From Ailurus styani (lineage: Eukaryota > Chordata > Mammalia > Carnivora > Ailuridae): a stretch of DNA of 64,000 bases. The stretch is from NCBI GenBank assembly GCA_002007465.1, contig LNAC01001205.1:229617-293616 (forward strand). Reading direction: 5' to 3'. The notes beneath the pieces are model-generated. The model saw nothing but the letters and a program-made list of their open reading frames with translations. It was not told where the DNA came from and ran no database searches. Both the position numbers and the translations under genes were made by a program. This document shows, piece after piece, positions 47,079-58,675 of this stretch; positions within the stretch are counted from its first letter, which is position 1, and each line of letters begins with the position of its first letter.

Positions 47079-47269
47079 GGGCACCTGGGTGGCTCAGTTG
47101 GTTGAGCGACTGCCTTCAGCTCAGGTCCTGATCCTGAAGTCCAGGGATTGAGTCTCGCATCGGGGTCCCTGCACAGCAGACGGTCGGCTTCTTCCTCTGA
47201 ACTTCCCCTTCTCATGCTCGCTAGCTCTCATTCTCTCTCTCTCAAATAAACTAAAATCTTAAAAAAAAA
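47079..47269 (+). mobile_element. CAN-SINE, intermediate age
   Basis: The head 'ggcacctgggtggctcagtt' is followed by gcgactgccttcagctcagg and a body ending in CT repeats, AAATAAACTAAA and a poly-A tail. An imperfect TSD starts aaaaagtccat, at 47062-47078 and 47270-47286. Confidence 0.93.
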
Positions 47270-47356
47270 AAAAAGTCCATATATTTAGTTACTGCTAGAA
47301 TTAGGATTTGAGCCCAGGATTCCAAAGTTAGTGTGTTGGACCAGCATCCTTACCAA

Positions 47357-47405
47357 CACATACACACACACAGGCTCACACACACACACACACACATACA
47401 CACAA
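47357..47405. repeat. (CA)n microsatellite, interrupted
   Basis: CA runs broken by gg and ta steps. Confidence 0.92.
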
Positions 47406-47489
47406 TGCATATGTACATACATTTTGGAGCTGATTGATCAAATTGCCATTGTCTCCTTTAAACATCTAAGACTCCTGCAGTGGATAAGT

Positions 47490-48000
47490 TTTGGACTGGT
47501 TGTTTGGACAACAGTCTCTATTCCCTCTTCCTTTGATAATTGTACCCAGATCTTTTTCTTAGATCTTCTCCCAGATGAACCTCAGCTTGCCTTCTACTCC
47601 AGCTTCAAGAACATGATCACTTCGGTCTTGGCCAGAGACCTGCATTCCCCTGGTCACAGGGCTGGGTCATGGTTGTGCATGTGAACTAATCTAAGCAAGA
47701 CCTGGTGAGACATTTTCTGGGGCTACAAGGAGAAAGCCACGTTCTCCTTCCTTGCCGACATGACTTGGAAGGTACTAATTCAGTCATCATGCCAATATCT
47801 GGAGTTTGAGAAAGAAGCCAGACTTAGAAAAAGCACATATGGGTCAGAGATAGAAATGGGCCAGCTTCTGGGGAGTTTTGAGTCCCTCAATTCAGTCAAG
47901 ACCAAAGCCAGCCATGCCCCCACACTTTTACATGAACTTATAAAACACCATTTTATGTAAGCCAATTTAGACTATGTTTCCCATTGCTTCCAACAGTGAA
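47490..48000 (+). mobile_element. Possible old LTR-like repeat, sense
   Basis: The arrangement 'gggtcatggttgtgcatgtg', 'gccacgttctccttccttgc' and the end 'tgtaagccaatttagactat' resembles the 3' part of an old LTR. I cannot name the family. A 117-codon frame (47331-47684) overlaps it and the CA repeat and is not credible as a gene. Confidence 0.4.
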
Positions 48001-48319
48001 AGCCCCTAGGGATACAGTTCTCCCTCCCAGGAAAGACAGGGTAGGAGAGGGACAGTCCCACATAAGTGAACAGAACAGGACTCAGAATCTTAAAGAGGGG
48101 TCTAGAACAGAAAATGTCAGTTCAGGGGCCAAGAAAGCTGCAATCAGTCATTCCTGAACCTCAGCCCTCCCCACCGTACAGTGAGATGAGGGCTCATTCC
48201 TCTCTACACAGTCTCCATCTTTAGGTTCCTGGAGGTTCGGGAAACAGCAAGGAGCTCAAATATCCTTAGTAAAAATATAAGGAGCATAATCAAGGAGTGA
48301 AAGTTTTGTTTGGCTGTGC

Positions 48320-48404
48320 AGTACTTTCTCTCTTCTCTTTCTCTCTCTTTCTCTGTCTCTTGTGCACACACACACACCCATGCACACACACACACACACC
48401 CATG
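48320..48404. repeat. (CT)n then (CA)n compound microsatellite
   Basis: A polypyrimidine stretch (48324-48360) is followed by CA runs with ccatg interruptions. Confidence 0.9.
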
Positions 48405-48798
48405 CAACCTCCAGACCCCACTATAAAGGAACTTTGAGAGGAGACACTACGCCTTTTCCTGTTTCTCTCCTCTATCTCCAAGCTGTACAGAGAAAAATAT
48501 CCCAGCATCATGAAGGCTGTAACATAATCCAGGCTAAATGCCGAAATTGCAAAACTGCGGCTGAAATCGACACCACGTCCTTAACTCAATCTCCCCAAAT
48601 CTCTTTAAAACAAAATAAGAAAGGAAAGGACAAAGACAAATCATCCTGGAGAGAACGGTCGCCTAAGTAAACCGTCGAGTTTGGTCGGTCTGTCTTTTGT
48701 CAGTGCGAGCCCAGACTCTGCCTGCGCTGTCAATGTACTTTTGTTGAGAATTATCACTGGCTGTATAAACAAGGCATATCTTTTCATGGGAGCAATCT
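48405..48798. other. Unassigned sequence between two CA tracts
   Basis: Contains CpGs near 48654-48680 and 48700-48730. No exon is recognised. Confidence 0.35.
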
Positions 48799-48800
48799 CA

Positions 48801-48867
<67 letters not shown>

Positions 48868-48868
48868 G
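48799..48868. repeat. (CA)n microsatellite, long
   Basis: About 35 CA units with one AA interruption, the longest pure dinucleotide run besides the one at 24736. Confidence 0.97.
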
Positions 48869-50889
48869 TGCTTTCTGGCCGTTCTAGTTCTCTGTCCCAG
48901 ACTGCGACTGAGAGGTTCTGAGGTCTGAACGACTTAAAGGGGCAATGGTGTGTTTCCTAAAATGAGGGCACCGTGCTGCCTCTTATCCGCCCTCTACCTC
49001 AAGCCTCCGAGGCTTCGAACACAAACCGAGGCAAACAAAAGCCGGGAAGTCAGGGCAACCGCCCGGCAAGGGTTAAAACCAGATCAAAATCAAATGGCAC
49101 GCTTCACCACGTCTTCTGCATGACTGGTACTGCAATCGATCTGCAGCGGTTCATTTTCTCCCTGGAATCTGTGCCTACTGAGAACAAACACAAACACAGG
49201 TGGAGCCAATAGGAAGCAGACTAAGGGCTTGAAGAGTTCTGCACCAACCTGTGTCAGAGAGCTCTCACTTAGCAGATGGGGCGATTAATAGAAGAGTCAA
49301 GCAGTATGAGTCTGTCAAGGTGCCTTTAAGTGCTAACAATCCTCTTTTGTCTCCCTACTGTAGGGCACAGATGGATTCTGGTGCAGAATAAGAACCGTAT
49401 TGTGCCCCAGTGGACTCTTGTATGGTGTCCCAGGAATAACAGAGGGCCAGGTGTCCTCCACCTCCCGTGTTCAAGACAAACATGATACTGGTTCCTTCCC
49501 CCTGCTAGCATTTTAAGTGCTGACGTGACCACTAATCTGGGGGGAAATTCAACTTTATAAGTAAATTGGCCTTTCAAAAGTATCTGAAAAGGAAGGACCG
49601 ACTATCAAAACATTTGCCACTTCGGGTGCAGAGACCTTGCTACCCATTGATACTAATCGCAAGTGTGTAATTCTTGCCCTTTGGACGACAGCTAGGGTTT
49701 ATGAAAGTCATCAAAGACTGAACTGCTAGCAGGTGGAGACACTGAAGTGTCAGGGTCACCGGCAGTCAGAGGTCCCATGGCTCTTTTTGCCAATGTGAGT
49801 CCAGGTATTCTGGTGAATTTCCAACAGCTAATTGCCTGCCGCCTCGGTCCCTCACCCCTGGCGTTGGCTCCTGAAGAGATGGTAACCGCTGTTCTTCCTT
49901 TGTGAACCAGGCCCAGGACAGCGGAAGTGTGTCTGTTACTCCCACAGCAGCTACAGGAAACTGAGAAGGTGCTCTGCTGCCCAAACTCGATGTCAACCCG
50001 GAGATCTGGTTTGCTCCTCATCGAAATGCTAGTCTCTCATAATTCCTGTCCCAAAATACCACAAGGAAAAGAGCACATTAGAAGTTGTGTTGTGTACTCC
50101 TTATCTTGAAATCATTGTGAGGGATGTGCTAGACTCCAGGTGGCCATTGGCTGTCCATGGGCCTTCTCTTGGAACTTCCTCTTTGTGCATCATTCACAGA
50201 AACGGGCATCTGGGGTAGGCAGATAAAAAGAAAACTCATCTCCTCAGACAGCTGAGTAGAGATCATGGAATACTCAGTAGGTTGTTGCTTGTGGTTGCTT
50301 CTTTTTTGATGTTAGGGGGGTGGGCTTCCCATGTGGGCTGAGGGTCAAGCCATAAGTTACCTAGCTAAAATTAAAACCAAAAATTTAGTTAAGTTCAACA
50401 AACATTTCTTGAGCTCCAACCATAACTGGTTCCCACCTTCAGTTTTAATGCCTATTCAAATGGAAGTACATTTCAAAACTTCCGGTTTATTTTGTCAAAC
50501 AACCTAATCTAGAGGTGAATGCCAGAGAAGCCAAGCAAGGCTCTAGAGGAAAAGCCAGGGCAAGGCCAAGCTCAGACCTCTTGACTGGACCCCAAAACAC
50601 TAGTGTTCTCTCATACACTTTCCTTCCTCTCCATCTCTTAGCATAATGACATTCTACTTTTTTTTTAATGCACTCTTACCCTTAGTGAGGCTTACCCTCC
50701 CTCTGGCCCTGTGTTTGGAGGAATAGAAAGATGGAAACTGCTCTGTTAATTCCTCTTTCAAAGAAAAGTTGAGAACAACTCAGAAGTTGTTCTGACAGAG
50801 CACTATCCATTTTTCCTCAGGTGAGGAGTAAGTTCATCATCAACTATTCAGACAAGAGATCACATCTGTTATAAAAGATATCATGACAA
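48869..50889. other. Unassigned, GC-moderate sequence
   Basis: About 2 kb with no mobile element I recognise and moderate CpG content at 48870-49100. The minus-strand frames 49692-50021 (109 codons) and 49766-49996 overlap. No domains are visible. Confidence 0.4.
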
Positions 50890-51130
50890 CACAGCATTTC
50901 CACATGAAGACTAGTATAGCTGTTCAGCTCACCTCATAGTAAAATTCTGCCTCAGAAATTATTTGCTATCCAATTCCTACCACACTTGATGGCCCTCCAC
51001 AGTTTTCAGAAGAAAGTTCTAATACCTTACCTTAGCGCTCTATTTATGCATGAAATGATTTCTGCTTCCCACGCTCTCTTTCTTACCTATACTGGAAGCA
51101 TTCCCCCAAAAAACTGTTCTTTCTTTCTTC
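50890..51130 (+). mobile_element. Possible L2 LINE fragment, sense
   Basis: 'ccacacttgatggccctcca', 'cagaagaaagttctaatacc' and 'ctgcttcccacgctctcttt' resemble the degenerate 3' part of L2. Weak support. Confidence 0.4.
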
Positions 51131-51585
51131 TGTAGAGCTGAGGTGAGGCATGTAAGTTAGAAACCCTATATTTTCCAGCATTCTGAGTAGCTAGGTATGG
51201 CCATGGTTACATCCTTCCAATGCAAGAAGAAAGGGTATGCAAAACCAAGGTCTGAGCATTAAAGCAACACACAAGTGTTCTCCCAAATTCCTTTTCCCCT
51301 TCCCATGGCCCGGAACATAGTGAGAAAACTGCTTCAACCAATTAAATGAGGTAACAGTCAAGTGAGGGATGAAACAATGAATAGAAGGAAATGGAGTCCT
51401 TGAATAATCACATAAAGCAGAGTTGCTTGCCAGCTGAGACCATCCAGACTCTATCATTGGAGAGAAATAACATTCTTTCTTACTGAAACTTTTTCATGTT
51501 TAGCACTCTTTGATAGAATAGCATAGCCTTTATCTTAATACATACTCATAGGTTGGGTTTCCTACAAATCAAATTCTGAGCATCG
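51131..51585. other. Unassigned sequence, no gene
   Basis: No repeat or exon is recognised before the tetranucleotide tract. Confidence 0.4.
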
Positions 51586-51619
51586 GATAGATAGGTAGGT
51601 AGGTAGGTAGGTAGGTAGG

Positions 51620-51659
<40 letters not shown>

Positions 51660-51674
51660 CAGATATAGAGATAG
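51586..51674. repeat. Compound (GGTA)n(GATA)n microsatellite
   Basis: About seven GGTA units are followed by about ten GATA units and then degenerate gata/gaga units. The pure core should be length-polymorphic. Confidence 0.97.
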
Positions 51675-51679
51675 AGATA

Positions 51680-54165
51680 TGTATATGCAGGAGATTTATT
51701 GTGAAGGGCTCTCAATAGTAAGAGGAATAAAGGCAGTGGAAGGTCTGAACTACATGCGGTAGTAACAGAAGCCAGAGGTAATTCTAGAGGAAACCCTGAA
51801 TTTGAAATTTTTCTTCTTGTTGAGGCAATAAGACTAGACATTGAGACCTCCATAGTGAACAATCATTACATTCAGGTTGCTCCTGGGGAAGAAAAGAGAA
51901 TATGGTTGAGCATCCTGTCTTTGGCTAAGGAAAATACCTGGATATGGGCTCAGTCAGCAGCCTAGAGCCACCGACACGTCCAGCAGTTGAACTCTCAGAC
52001 CCTCTTGTTTCATATCATAGTTCTTAGAATAGCAAATCCTAGATTCTGGCTGGTCTCTTCCCTCAGAGAAACTCACCCAAAAAAGTACACAAACTTCAGC
52101 CCCAACCACTGAATCTAATTCTTACCATCCCCTCTTCTGTCATCTTTTCAAAATCCCCTCACCCTCAGCTAACATCTCTGCTGGTCCAGACAGCTTAATG
52201 ATTCAGAACTTCATCCCTAAAAGAACTTCCAAGTTTCTGGTTTCCAGGCTCTTCTCAGGCTTTTGCCATAACATTTCTCCTTTGTGCAAGGGAGGACTAT
52301 GAGATACACTATGGATAACCTGATACAATACACAATTCTCTGCATTTCTAACATAACAACATCCCTCCTTCCGCCTGATAATCAAGGTCAACTACTCCCG
52401 GAAGGATGGTGATTCCATTCCTTGGTCTGTCACTTGGCACAAGGAAACCTAGTGATTAGATGATAACTATAGCCTAAAGTTTAATGGGATTTTTTCTGTG
52501 TCTCCTGGTGGAAGTGATTTCCACTTGAAAACTAGGAATCCTAAATACATGGATCCCAGAGTTGTGCAGAGAAAAAGTACAAATTTCCCAAGTGGGTCCT
52601 TGGAGGAGATGGCAAAGAATCCACTTCTGCTTCCAGTCATATATTCCTGAATTTGTGTATTCTTCCTGTTGGAAGCAAAACAACATTTAATCATCACTGA
52701 TATAGAGTGAATAGTACATCCTAGAGCATGGTGCTCTATTCTTACTGGGTAGCAGCTCTAAACTAGTGCTTCACTTGTGCTAGGCCAATGCATAGGCCTG
52801 TCAAGTGGGCAGTTTCTGCGTATGGTGAGTGACACAACCAGTATAGTCCATGGTCATATCCTACCACATCACTTCCTTTGCTGAAAAGTGTGCCTTGGTC
52901 TTACATGATAGTATATGAGATTCTTTGTTGGTGTCTATGTATTGTAATGATGACTAAGTCAAACTCATATATGAATATGTGACAATTCCAATCAAGATAA
53001 ATAGTGTCCTTTCCAGGATGGTAGGATTCCAATGCAATAAATTTGCCACAACATGGTACCTGCTCTTCTCAAAGGACTGTGTTATACCAGCAGCTGAGCA
53101 TTGATCTATGTTGCTAACACATTGGATATTAACCAGCACTAGCTAGATCAACCTTGGTGAGTTGGAGTCCATGCAATTGAGTCTGTGAAGAGCCTCTTCC
53201 ATTCCAATATAATTACTCATTCATTATTCATTCATCTACTATGAATATTATATGAATTACTCATTCATCTACTATGTTGATGAGAGAGCTGGCTAACATC
53301 AACTGGTGAAGTCCTTCTGTCTACTCACTTTTTTATTGCTCCTTCCTTGGTAGATGCTTTCTGGAGGCTTTAATACATAACATGAGGATATTTGCTCTTT
53401 ATACTCCATTCCATAGGTTCATACACATGCCTCTTCACCAGATAATTCTGTACCATGTCTTCTAACATTTCACCTTCTAGCCCCTTGACCAACCAACCAA
53501 CCCATTCCCCACTACCCATGAGTCTCTATATATTTTTATCTTGGGCTACTTCTATTCCCACAGAAAATAAATGACCAAGTACACCATTAGAAGCTCTGCT
53601 CTTTGGAAGTGTTTCTTCTCAGGATGGTCCCCTTATGGTCCTCCCTGAATGGGACTATAATGTAACCACAGTCTATTTTTAATTTGCACTCATGTTTTGA
53701 AGTGACCCATACATAAACCAAGATTGAACTTTTCCTCCTCTTTCAGCTCCTGCTGTATACCTGGCATTTCTTTCAGTGCTCCAGTTCCAAAATCTGTCTC
53801 AGGTCTGGAGATGAGGTGAGGGAGTTGGCTGTACTCAAATTCTGATCATCCATCCTTGATTTCTTTTTGACTGTGTAGAGTAAGCAGTACTCTTGTTGGG
53901 GTCTCTATCTGTCTTGCCCCTAGGGCCACTATATTCCATTGACCATCTCCATAACTTCCCCACCAACCTGACATTCTGATCTTGTGACTCATTATAGAAA
54001 TCTCATTGCTTCCAAAATCAAATGAAACCCCTGGCTTCTATTAGTTGGAATTCTATCGTGCTCAGTGACATCAGTAAACCCAGTTTTCTAACAACATCCC
54101 CTACCTCAGCCATCACCAATTTTCTCAGTGATGATGGAGCCTGTCTCACCAGCATATTCCTGATT
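51680..54165 (-). mobile_element. ERVL-like (class III) provirus remnant, internal region, antisense
   Basis: Read on the minus strand, the region resembles the pol part of ERVL elements. The right half (53150-53560) gives the best match by eye: 'gttggagtccatgcaattga', 'tctgtgaagagcctcttcca', 'gctaacatcaactggtgaag', 'cacatgcctcttcaccagat', and near 53510 a reverse RNase H-like stretch with a DSW-type motif. The left half (51690-52160) carries 'gcaggagatttattgtgaag' and related words. Stops and indels occur throughout, no LTRs are identified, and no intact protein remains. Assignment is by recall. Confidence 0.55.
53211..53280. repeat. Short tandem duplication inside the ERVL-like region
   Basis: A unit beginning aattactcattcat and ending ctactatg occurs at 53211-53243 and again at 53255-53276, in an AT-rich setting. 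Confidence 0.8.
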
Positions 54166-54333
54166 GCTTAAGTAAATAGGGTGTCTACCAAGCCCTCCTG
54201 GTAATTATAGTCAGCTGACAAGTTTTTCATCCTTATAATATTTCCTTTCAAATATACCCCCTTCTCTGAACTTTTTGACCCCTTCTTGTACCATTTGCCA
54301 GAGGACACCAGCTGAGAGAAGTGTGGTAAGCAA

Positions 54334-54389
54334 AAAATAAATAAATAAATAAAAATTAAAAATAAATTTAAAAACATAAGAATAAAAAA
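54334..54389 (+). mobile_element. Tail-only retroinsertion
   Basis: An A-rich tract with AAAT units and little else is bounded by a perfect 17-base direct repeat (agaagtgtggtaagcaa) at 54317-54333 and 54390-54406. The structure fits target-primed reverse transcription that copied only the 3' tail of a SINE or L1 RNA. No element body is present. Confidence 0.88.
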
Positions 54390-54406
54390 AGAAGTGTGGT
54401 AAGCAA

Positions 54407-54783
54407 GATTAGATAGAGAAGTTGAACTATGGTACAATTATAGCGGAGGCTTCAGAGGATCTTACTCAGAGCTTTTGAAATGGGATAGATATTCAGAGTT
54501 GTCTGCCTTGAAGTAAGGAGAACTGGTCTTTATACCATGGTATCTTGGATACATACTGTCCCAGGGGAAGGGGTACAAACTTGGACAAGGCAGCTCCCTC
54601 TGGTTGAGGGCAAGTCCCAAAAAGGTTCAGCTGAGAACTTAGAGCTATCACCCCTTCCAGCACCCAGCAGAACATATGTTTAAACCCTGAAGAGGGGTCT
54701 GAGCTGTATATAGCAGCCCTGACTACACCAATATCTACTACACTTCATTCTAAGCTTGTCTCTACATCATGTCAAAACCATTT
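54407..54783. other. Unassigned sequence, no gene
   Basis: No repeat or exon is recognised. Confidence 0.35.
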
Positions 54784-54789
54784 GCTCCT

Positions 54790-55001
54790 GGGAGCCTGGG
54801 TGGCTTAGTTGGTTGAGCGACTGCCTGCGGCTCAGATCATGACCCTGGAGTCTTGGGATCGAGTCCCATGTTGGGCTCCCTACTTGGTGGAGAGTCTGCT
54901 TCTCCCTCTGACCCTGCCCCTCTCATGCTCGATCACTCTCTCTCTCTCTCTCTCTCTCTCTCATTCTTTCACAAATAACTAAATAAAATCTTTAAAAAAA
55001 A
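54790..55001 (+). mobile_element. CAN-SINE, intermediate age
   Basis: The head 'gagcctgggtggcttagttg' and block gctcagatcatgaccctgga are followed by a body with a long (CT)n (54944-54962) and an A tail. A short TSD-like gctcct lies at 54784-54789 and 55004-55009. Confidence 0.93.
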
Positions 55002-55044
55002 TCGCTCCTCACTTCACCCATGTTGCTCTCCCATCTTAGCTCTT

Positions 55045-55350
55045 TCCATAGAGCTAACCCCTACTTTTTCTTCAAAACCACTCAAGTGTCTTCTGTCTTC
55101 TCTCACCTCCCTTGGGTTACTCTGCTTTACAGCCTCTCACTTTGTGCTCCTGTAGTCACTTTTATCATAATTCCATCGTATTATATTGGAATAATGACTT
55201 AAACCCACATTAAATTGCAAACTCCCTGAGGGAAGGGACAATGGCTTATTTTCTCCTCATACCCCTGATGCTGACATGCTGCCTGACATGTAACAGGCAC
55301 TCATCCTATGTGATTTATTAAAAGTGTGAATAAGTAAATGAATGAGTTAA
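55045..55350 (+). mobile_element. L2 LINE 3' end, sense
   Basis: 'gcaaactccctgagggaagg', 'gctgcctgacatgtaacagg', 'cactcatcctatgtgattta' and a GAATAAGTAAATGAATGAG terminus form the standard L2 3' end. The upstream CT-rich text fits the preceding L2 sequence. Confidence 0.82.
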
Positions 55351-56394
55351 TAACTAAATGAATGTTCACATACGTTCTCACTTTATTTCCAAAAAGAATT
55401 TGAGGCAGCCAAGTTCCAAAAACCCAACATACTGCAGCTGATGGAGAAGTAGCTCAAAATATGCAAAATCTGGCAAAAATGCACGTCTCACTCTGTGGAA
55501 TGGTGCACTATTGGGGTATAAATACGAGTCTTGGAAAAACCCTCATTTCAATACTACAGATACCCAGATTGGTGACAGCAGGGTGTCTTCTCACAAGGAC
55601 AAGGGTTCCCAGCCAATAGCACTTTCAAGAATGTGCAAGCAAAGAGTTAACAGTCTCACAGCTGCCTTTCACTGGAGGTGTTAATGAGGTGACAGGGGGG
55701 AAAGATTTTAAAATGAAATTGCCTTCACTCATTCCAGTTAAATTCCAGTACATTGGAAAGACCTGAGCTTCTCTCCACATATCCTCTCTCCCTACCCCCA
55801 TTCTAATGGGGTCTGACCTTAGCTCTGTGCTTGCATGCCTTGGAACGGTCCACTAAGAATGTGGAACTGCCCATTTGGTTTCCAAACCTCAGGTTGCCTT
55901 GGGGAAGTAACCAAAATTTGGTTACCAGAGATACTTACTTGGGTTAGGGAAAATGATTCAAAAAATAATGTGTGGTGAGACAAAGCAGGGATGTCATCTG
56001 TGCAAGCAATCAGAAACTTGGGCATGAAGTCATTCCAACGTACTTTCTGCTTGTTTATTTAGAAATTCTCTGTTTCTGTGGCATGAATCTGAAGTAAAGG
56101 ACAATATTTCAGAAAGAAAGGATTCCTAAGAGACTGTCCTGACAGAGTCTTTGAAAAAGCTCCCCAACATGGCCAAAAGACAAGAGAGTCCTGCCAGCTT
56201 CCCACAATACCCCCCACCACCAAAACGTCAGAGAGAAAAGGATGCTCCATGGGAGATTCTGCGTGGCACAGCGATGATTTAAATTTCTGAAGAGACCATT
56301 CCTTCAAGGAAGAGGTGGGTAAACACCGATATGACACAGACAGAAGGCCACAGTCCAGGGAGTCTGAAAAATGTGTTCATTTGAACTGGGCAAA
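55351..56394. other. Unassigned sequence, no gene
   Basis: Unique-looking DNA. A 92-codon minus frame (56059-56337) has no recognisable domain. Confidence 0.4.
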
Positions 56395-56530
56395 CAACTC
56401 ACCACAAAGAGTCTCAAGTTTCGCATCTGTAAGACTAACCATCCCACCTCAGTGAGTTACTGCAAAGCTTAAATACGGTAAGATACAGGAAATATTTAGC
56501 ATAAGGTATAAGATGATGATGTTTATTATT
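56395..56530 (+). mobile_element. MIR 3' half, sense
   Basis: 'gtctcaagtttcgcatctgt', 'cccacctcagtgagttactg' and 'acaggaaatatttagcataa' are in MIR order. Confidence 0.72.
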
Positions 56531-56699
56531 GTTCTTTAAGAGGAGAAGCATTTGCCTTGGTATTCTCTATTCATGCATTTTCTTTTCACAGAAGGCACAC
56601 TCCATTTGTGTGTATATAATAGTAAATTATACACTATACTGTGAGTAGAGGAGGCTACTTGATTTTCTCAGGACTAGCTAAAAGCACATGTGACAAGAA

Positions 56700-56885
56700 A
56701 TCCTAATTTTCAACCAGGATGCTTCACGCTATGGAGAAATTACTTAAACTTTCTGAGCCTTAGTTTCCTTATTAATAAAATGGGGCTCATAAGATACAGC
56801 TCATAGGGTTTCTGTGTTGTTCAAATGAGTTAGCAACTATAAGGCAACTAGTACAGTACCTAGATCACAATAAAGAGTTTTATTG
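56700..56885 (+). mobile_element. MIR SINE, sense
   Basis: 'ttacttaaactttctgagcc', 'ttagtttccttattaataaa', 'atggggctcataagatacag' and 'gtacagtacctagatcacaa' give a clear MIR, though the start is lost. Confidence 0.9.
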
Positions 56886-58454
56886 TGACTATTCCTGGCT
56901 TTTTAAATCACTCTGTAGTGATCTCAGTGGTCTTTATATCAGGATACTATTAAAGAGGTCCCTGTTTAGGAGAAAGGAAAAGAAGAAAAGAAAAAAGAAA
57001 AATACTTCAGTCAATTTGCTAATTATTTGTCCCAATAATAAATAGCCTTCAATTTAACCCAATTTCCTAATGAACAGATTCAGATTTCTTGAACTATGTC
57101 TATTTCAGCTGCTTACCAACATACGATAAATGAAATTTTCTCATAGTCATCAAAAATGTGGTAGAGGTTAGGAAGAGACCAGGGCAGCCACTATGCAAAT
57201 AACATTTAAGCACACTCTACACAGTGTATTGAGACTGCTGAGAGGGAAGTGTAACAGGCCTCTAGGCCAGCTATTTACTTTTGCACTTACACAAAACAAA
57301 CTGAACAACAACAACAACAAAATTCAAGGGAATTTTAGCTTAGCAAAGGAAGAACACTATTTTTTTAAGGATCAAAAAATCAGAAAATTTTTTGTCATAT
57401 TTCAGTTTAATATTTAGAAGAAGCTCTGTACCTTCTGTTAGATTTTTCTGTATACCTTTAACTGTTCTAAAAATTATGCCTTTAAAAAAACAGAAGAAGG
57501 AAAACTGGGTCAGTCTAGGCATATTTCATAAGGAAATATAACTTCAGATTTACCTTAATTTAAAAAAATTTTTGCCATACATTTGTATTTTAAAATTTTT
57601 ATTCTTTATCTTGAAATATTATGTAAATGCAATTAATAATACAGAATTCCCTCAAGAACAGTAAAAGCTCTGAGCTTTTATTCTACCCTCTTTATACAAA
57701 CGGGACTCAGGGAGACTAATAAGAAGACTAAGATAATAGTAAGTTCCCAGAAGACTTAGGATTCCCTTTCAAATCTCCTTACTTCTTACTTTAGCCTCTC
57801 ACTTGCTGTATTTCAGACAGAAGGAATATAATACGAGGAATTGCCTACAAACTAGTTAGAAGGGCTGAAGAAACAAAATAGGAGGGAAGCCACACGAGTA
57901 TAAAGTAGTGAGTATTCTTGTGGTTAAAGTTGTTGGAAGGAGAAAAGAAGAATGAAGTGAAAGAGAACGAGATGTTCTTAGAGTCTGGTGAGAGGTCTTG
58001 GTGCCAATTCACCATCCAAATATATGGTTTCTTAGGGAAACTCAATATTCACATCTTGTGACATTTAACCCAGCCTCTTTATTGATTTTTGCGTTAGAAT
58101 AAAAATACAAAAAAAGAAAAAACACAATAACATAGCAACAGTGCATATACACGATTTAAAAGCATTCCTAAGAAATATAACCATCCTTGGCCATTTGCTC
58201 CTCTGCGCGAGCTGGGACAGACCCGAGTGAAGAAGGAGGGGCAGGCCTACCAAAGTACTTTGGGACAGGGGTATCTCTGGGTGTCCCTTGTTTTCAGGGG
58301 CTTCCTGACCTGGAAACAATGCATTGCTGGAGGACTGACTGTTCTTAGTGAACCACAAAACTGAGACACAAACCTGCACAAGTGTTAGCCATATACTCAA
58401 GCATGACCCCAAATAAAAATTGTAGCCATAGTGTCCAATAACTGGGTTTTGAAC
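56886..58454. other. Unassigned sequence, no gene
   Basis: AT-rich, with a short (AAC)n at about 57302-57319. A 115-codon minus frame (58065-58412) has no domain I recognise. Confidence 0.4.
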
Positions 58455-58675
58455 AATTATAACTGATATTTATTGAACTATGTGTCAAATACTTTCCTAA
58501 GAGCTTTTATGTATAATCTTACATAATACTCACCAAAACCATGTATGGTAGTTACTTTAGTAAAAGTATTTTACTTCCTATTTCCTGAAAATGGGGAAAT
58601 TGAAGCTAAGAGGTTAAGTGCCTCCCCCAAGTTCACACAACTATCGTGATATGAACCCAGACTGTTTAATACGAA
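58455..58675 (-). mobile_element. MIR SINE, antisense, nearly full length
   Basis: 'tatttattgaactatgtgtc', 'aaatactttcctaagagctt', 'ttatgtataatcttacataa', 'gaaaatggggaaattgaagc' and 'taagaggttaagtgcctccc' follow reverse MIR order to the end at the 'gaacccagactgt' motif. Confidence 0.92.

Noticed and set aside
48799..48868. CRISPR-like or other array
   Set aside because: It is a plain CA microsatellite, and the organism is a mammal.
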